Position numbers and translations under genes: made by a program
The notes under the pieces: model-generated
Database searches by the model: none
Told to the model about the DNA's origin: nothing
What the model saw: only the letters and a program-made list of their open reading frames with translations
Shown here: piece after piece, positions 60,347 to 64,000 of the stretch
How the letters are laid out: each line of letters begins with the position of its first letter
Position numbering within the stretch: position 1 is the first letter of the stretch
DNA from: Coprinopsis marcescibilis
Lineage: Eukaryota; Basidiomycota; Agaricomycetes; Agaricales; Psathyrellaceae
Reading direction: 5' to 3'
Length of the DNA stretch: 64,000 nucleotides
Assembly: GCA_004369085.1 (NCBI GenBank)
Contig: ML210173.1
Location: 3,206 to 67,205 of the forward strand

Positions 60347-61130
60347 TGTGTCGAATAAAAGGAGGAGGAAGATGTTGGATTCACCATTATTGAATTTAGG
60401 CCAACCTTTAAGTACTCTCCCTCAGTCTTCAATGATGAATGAATCCGACCTAGAGGACTGTGATGGACGCTGTCCGACGCGGCCGGTTAAGTGGGTAGAA
60501 GATTGTCACGGAAAACGAATGTCTCCGGACAGTGAGAGTCGGACACTTGATTATGCGATTCGAGGATGGGACATTGTATTGCGAGAGACACGCACATCTG
60601 TCGTTACTTCAGACCGTCGGTGGTCGGTATCCGGAGAGACACAGTGTAGCCGGTGTCTATCTATAACATACGACGAATTTCCGGTTCTGAAGGCTGACAG
60701 GTAAGTAGGGGATTAAATCTGCTCCAAAGCATGATGTGGGATATACCGAGTAAAGAGCATAATATCATTACGCAAGGCGATTCTGCACATGGCGCGAGAA
60801 CAGTCAGATCACTCCCATGAGCCGATGCGCTGCAGCTCTCTTGATTATACGAGCTCGGAAGATTGTCGGCGTATCATATAGTGGCCAGTGAGCACGGCCC
60901 CACTCGGATGACATCCACCTCATTGCCACAGACATACAAATTGCAGCCTGAACGACTACGGCGCCGATGTGGAGGCGTCTGTGGAGAGATAGCATATATG
61001 TCTCCCGGTCTCAGATTGAAATCGCTAGCGCCGGGCGCTTAAATGTCACATTGATGAGGCGTTGCGGCGCTAGTAGGGTCTCAATATTTTTAAGCGACGG
61101 ACTCTCAATCACCTCATACACATGCATTTG
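60347..61130. other. Intergenic between terpene synthases
   Basis: A 784-bp spacer holding the promoter of copy A and the 3' end of copy B. No gene is supported; plus-strand frames here are unrecognised. Confidence 0.5.
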
Positions 61131-62349
61131 CTAATCCTGGCTACTTAAAAGCTCGCCAAGGCTATGACGGGGTTCCGAGCAGTGAAAAATACAATACCCG
61201 CGGGCATAGCTTCTCCAGGCATCTAAAGCTTCAGGCTGAGGAGCTAAAATCTTGAGGACCGTTTGATGCGCGTCTATAGCTCTGAAAGCGACCTCTTTCG
61301 CGGTTTCGATCTTTGATTTGCTTGTGCGCGTCGATTCCATAGAGATATAGTTGGTTGTTTCGCCCTCGAGTTCTTCCTTGAAGAGAGACAAGACATCACT
61401 GGAGGAGTAACCACCATGAGTATTTGCTTCCCACTGAGAAGATAGCTGCTACTAACTTTATGGCGTATACAAATTCCATGACTTCTGGGAGGGCCTGTGG
61501 GGATATGTGATATCAGTTGAGGCATTCATGACCATTATCCTGGATGGTCCAACGTATGTATACATGACCGTACCTGTATGTAGGTCGAGCGTGGGAGATG
61601 CAACGGAAACGCAAAGACTCCATATGCATCAGGCATTCCAGATAGAGACCGAACGTAGCCAGGATATTTACGGCCATGTGGCGAAATCTTGTCAGAGGAT
61701 TAATACTGTTTATGAGACTAACATGACTGTCACACTCACCTGATCGCTTTTCCCTTCGACCTCCAAGGCTATGCTCATTAGATAGCGCATGGACGCGGAC
61801 ACAACCATGTTGACGATGAAGTCATCGAACTTGTCCGGCATATCTTTGAGAAAAGAAATAAATGCGTTGAGGACGGGATGGTCGTGCGACCTGCCCAGCA
61901 AAAGTACTCCAGTAAAGGTCCGAAGATGGTGATTGTCGCTTGAGACCACGTCATCCAGATATGTGGTTAGAGCTGTGAACAGGGCTATCCAAACACGAAG
62001 CTTCAGGTCCAAAATGTGCGCATATGACGTGTCCGCCATGAGAACACCGAGGCGAATGTATTTGTGTAATTTGGGGAAGGCTCCGGTCGTGTCATCGCGG
62101 TGGATGTGGTATTCGTTCTGGACATGGGTCCAACAGGCGTCCCAAAGGTCGAAGTTGCTGAAGGGTACAATCTTATATTCAGCCCCGCATCTCTCGAGAA
62201 GGTCGCGACAGATGGCTTTGATTTCTCCTTCAAGCTCTGGGCCAAGTATTTTGTCTTTGTCTACACCCCCGCTGGGTGACCCTAAGAGAGTGGATGTTAG
62301 CGCCGTCGAGCGTCTGTTCAAGCCCAAGAAATAACCCACCAGTAACCAT
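61131..62349 (-). CDS. TRI5-like terpene synthase, copy B
   Basis: Second trichodiene-synthase-like class I terpene synthase, collinear with copy A but clearly diverged (RVWIALFTALTTYLDDVVSS versus RVWIAMFTGLVTYADDVFQK). The ATG is placed at 62349 with a 10-nt first exon (MVT, then one base) and an intron opening GTGGGT; the frame alone would otherwise lack an ATG. Middle exons read HGRKYPGYVRSLSGMPDAYG and LPEVMEFVYAIN, with the NSE motif NDVLSLFKEELEGE again split after Asn. The C-terminus ends CSEPRHSLGELLSSQD, so the usual Arg-Tyr pair is Arg-His here. The Asp-rich and NSE motifs are complete, so metal binding should be kept. Confidence 0.85.
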
Positions 62350-64000
62350 GATCAGTGAGGAGGTAGCCCGGGGGCGTAATAGTAGATGGAAAGCTTCTGC
62401 GAAGGACATTGTCCACCACTCCTCTTTTTAGGCAAGCTCTCTATCGATCTATCGAGTCTCTTAGCCATAGGAAGGTATCGTATTACTCTCGACAAGAGCC
62501 TATTGCACAAGCTAGCCAGGACTGGGTGGGTGTATCCGTGAATCTCAGGCCTCAGGTCTGGACCCGAGAGAAGAGAACCTACCGTCGCAGGATTCGATGA
62601 TGATTTACCTGTGCGACGATCCAAAGAGTGATCCCGAAGCTACGGCATAAGGCTTGAAAGGCATGCGGCAATGAGCATCATCTTAGACGCTAAACTTTGA
62701 AGATAAGTGATTAGACGACGTTCCAAGCTCCGTGTTATTAGTATGTGCAGTTCCTCAGTATATCAATTCGCGAAAATTCAGGGCTTATGCAGAGAATTAA
62801 GGGACGTGGGGTGTGCAAGGTAGAGCTACAGGTGGTCCGTGGTGTCTATTGGTCTAAGCATGTGTCCACGGGTGCTACATGGTACACATTGGACAAGTTG
62901 CGGTGCAAGAAGGTCTCCTTTGGCGACGGCCGGTAGGAGCCGGTACGTAGCGCGGATTGTCAATGCAAGGATGCTTGACCACTATTGTCATCTTGGGCAC
63001 CTCCGTAAATGAGGAGCACAGGCGCAAAGCGCGCAAATTCGGTTTTAATGATCCGCGACCCGGGCTGACCTTCTAATCTTCCGACGAATCTCAAGGTGCG
63101 AGTGAAAGGAACGAGGGAGCATCTTGGAGGCCCTGGGTTATGAAATCCACTCGGCCCTGCGGAAACGCTCTGACTGGTTTTGCGTAGTTTGCGTTTCGTC
63201 GGAGCTAACGAGTTCCATGTCTTGAGTTTTGTCGGCCTCCTCATCAATGACCGTGGTGAAGATGTTAGTCGGAGTCCCAGGGCGGTGTTGCGCAGAAAGG
63301 CGGTCTTGTTGTTGAACTTCATGCCGGTACTGGAGGATTTGAAGAATGACACGATTGCAAAAGATGGAGTGGAGGACGTGCTGTGGCCTAGGTGTGAATC
63401 TTGTTACGACGTGACGAAGAGCAGAAGGTAAGGGCGACACTTGCATGCGCATGGTTTGTTTGTACGCATAAGGCTAAAGGAGGTTCATCAGAAACGGATC
63501 TACTGAAGCGAGAAAGAACGAACGAACTATCGTTGGGACAAGAGGTACGATGATGTTTCCAGTACTCAGAGCTTAAAGATTCAATGACCGTCAGGAAAAT
63601 TGCAATAATTCAATGTCGCGTTTTTCATACTAACCGAGCACGCATAAGCAATAGAATATTCCTGAAGATATGTCAGAAGATAATAGATTGGGATTTTTAA
63701 AAGCTTTCGCACCATTTTTATACAGCTGCGACAGCCAGGAAGTTCGACTGGCTCGAACTTCGAATGGTACGCGTTAGCACTTGATTCACTTTGGCAGAAT
63801 AAACGGATACTATACGATGTTGGATCGCTTTGATGACTGTGAGGCCGACGATGACTGAGAGTGGGCCAATCAAGGAATGTTCATTGAGCAGGATGATTGG
63901 AAGAACTCACTGGCTTCCATTACAAAAAGGACGACATAAACATAAAGAGACAGGTCCGAATCTTCAATTGCAATGCAGCCTGGCAGGAATTTCGGTGTTG
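62350..64000. other. Right-edge region, no supported gene
   Basis: A 1.65-kb stretch upstream of terpene synthase B to the window edge. Overlapping frames at 63180-63431 plus, 62960-63352 minus and 63138-63452 minus are mutually exclusive; none has a domain I recognise. A gene that continues past the edge cannot be excluded. Confidence 0.4.

Noticed and set aside
59133..62349. Calling the locus a trichothecene cluster
   Set aside because: Only TRI5-like synthases are present; no other TRI genes are seen, and such synthases in mushrooms make many different sesquiterpenes.
62960..63452. Three overlapping frames near the right edge
   Set aside because: Mutually exclusive and unrecognised; no splice-supported model emerged.

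Overview
This window looks like nuclear DNA of a filamentous basidiomycete, most likely an Agaricomycete. The genes are split by many short GT-AG introns, typically 47-63 bp, and several families are typical of mushroom-forming fungi: a DUF6593 protein, a BTB protein of agaric type, F-box proteins and TRI5-like terpene synthases. An Rrm4-type endosomal RNA-binding protein with three RRMs and three MLLE domains points the same way. I saw no bacterial operons, CRISPR arrays, rRNA or convincing tRNA.

Layout. 1-9.9 kb: an 18-bp tandem repeat, a secreted tyrosinase that stops where its catalytic domain ends, an F-box protein, a decayed GH10 xylanase and a conserved fungal protein of unknown function. 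9.9-22.3 kb: housekeeping genes, namely Rrm4-like, a CYSTM-type cysteine-tail protein, a small secreted protein, the checkpoint protein Mad3 (two KEN boxes plus an ABBA motif) and the COPII coat subunit Sec24 with an N-terminal WW domain. 22.3-31 kb: a DUF6593 protein, the mitochondrial assembly factor Atp10 divergent from a histone H2A gene with an irregular exon junction, and a GT61 glycosyltransferase. 31-34 kb: a DHA1-type MFS exporter.

34.5-41.6 kb is the most dynamic part. Three intronless, near-identical DJ-1/PfpI genes (isocyanide-hydratase-like) lie in direct tandem. Each carries the same TATAAGA box 61-62 bp before its ATG. At least three decayed fragments of the same family lie between them, as does a ~95-bp inverted repeat.

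41.6-55.5 kb: condensin subunit CAP-G, COPII Sec23 (so both inner-coat subunits are within 30 kb), an OPT oligopeptide transporter and a BTB protein. 56.7-62.4 kb: a same-strand run of an MFS antiporter and two TRI5-like terpene synthases, a candidate small sesquiterpenoid locus. The last 1.6 kb has no gene I can support.

Exon structures were derived by reading splice signals and checking frame by eye. Where I summed exons (tyrosinase, the 278-aa protein, Rrm4, CYSTM, small secreted protein, Mad3, DUF6593, Atp10, F-box) the totals are multiples of three. The histone H2A gene is the exception.
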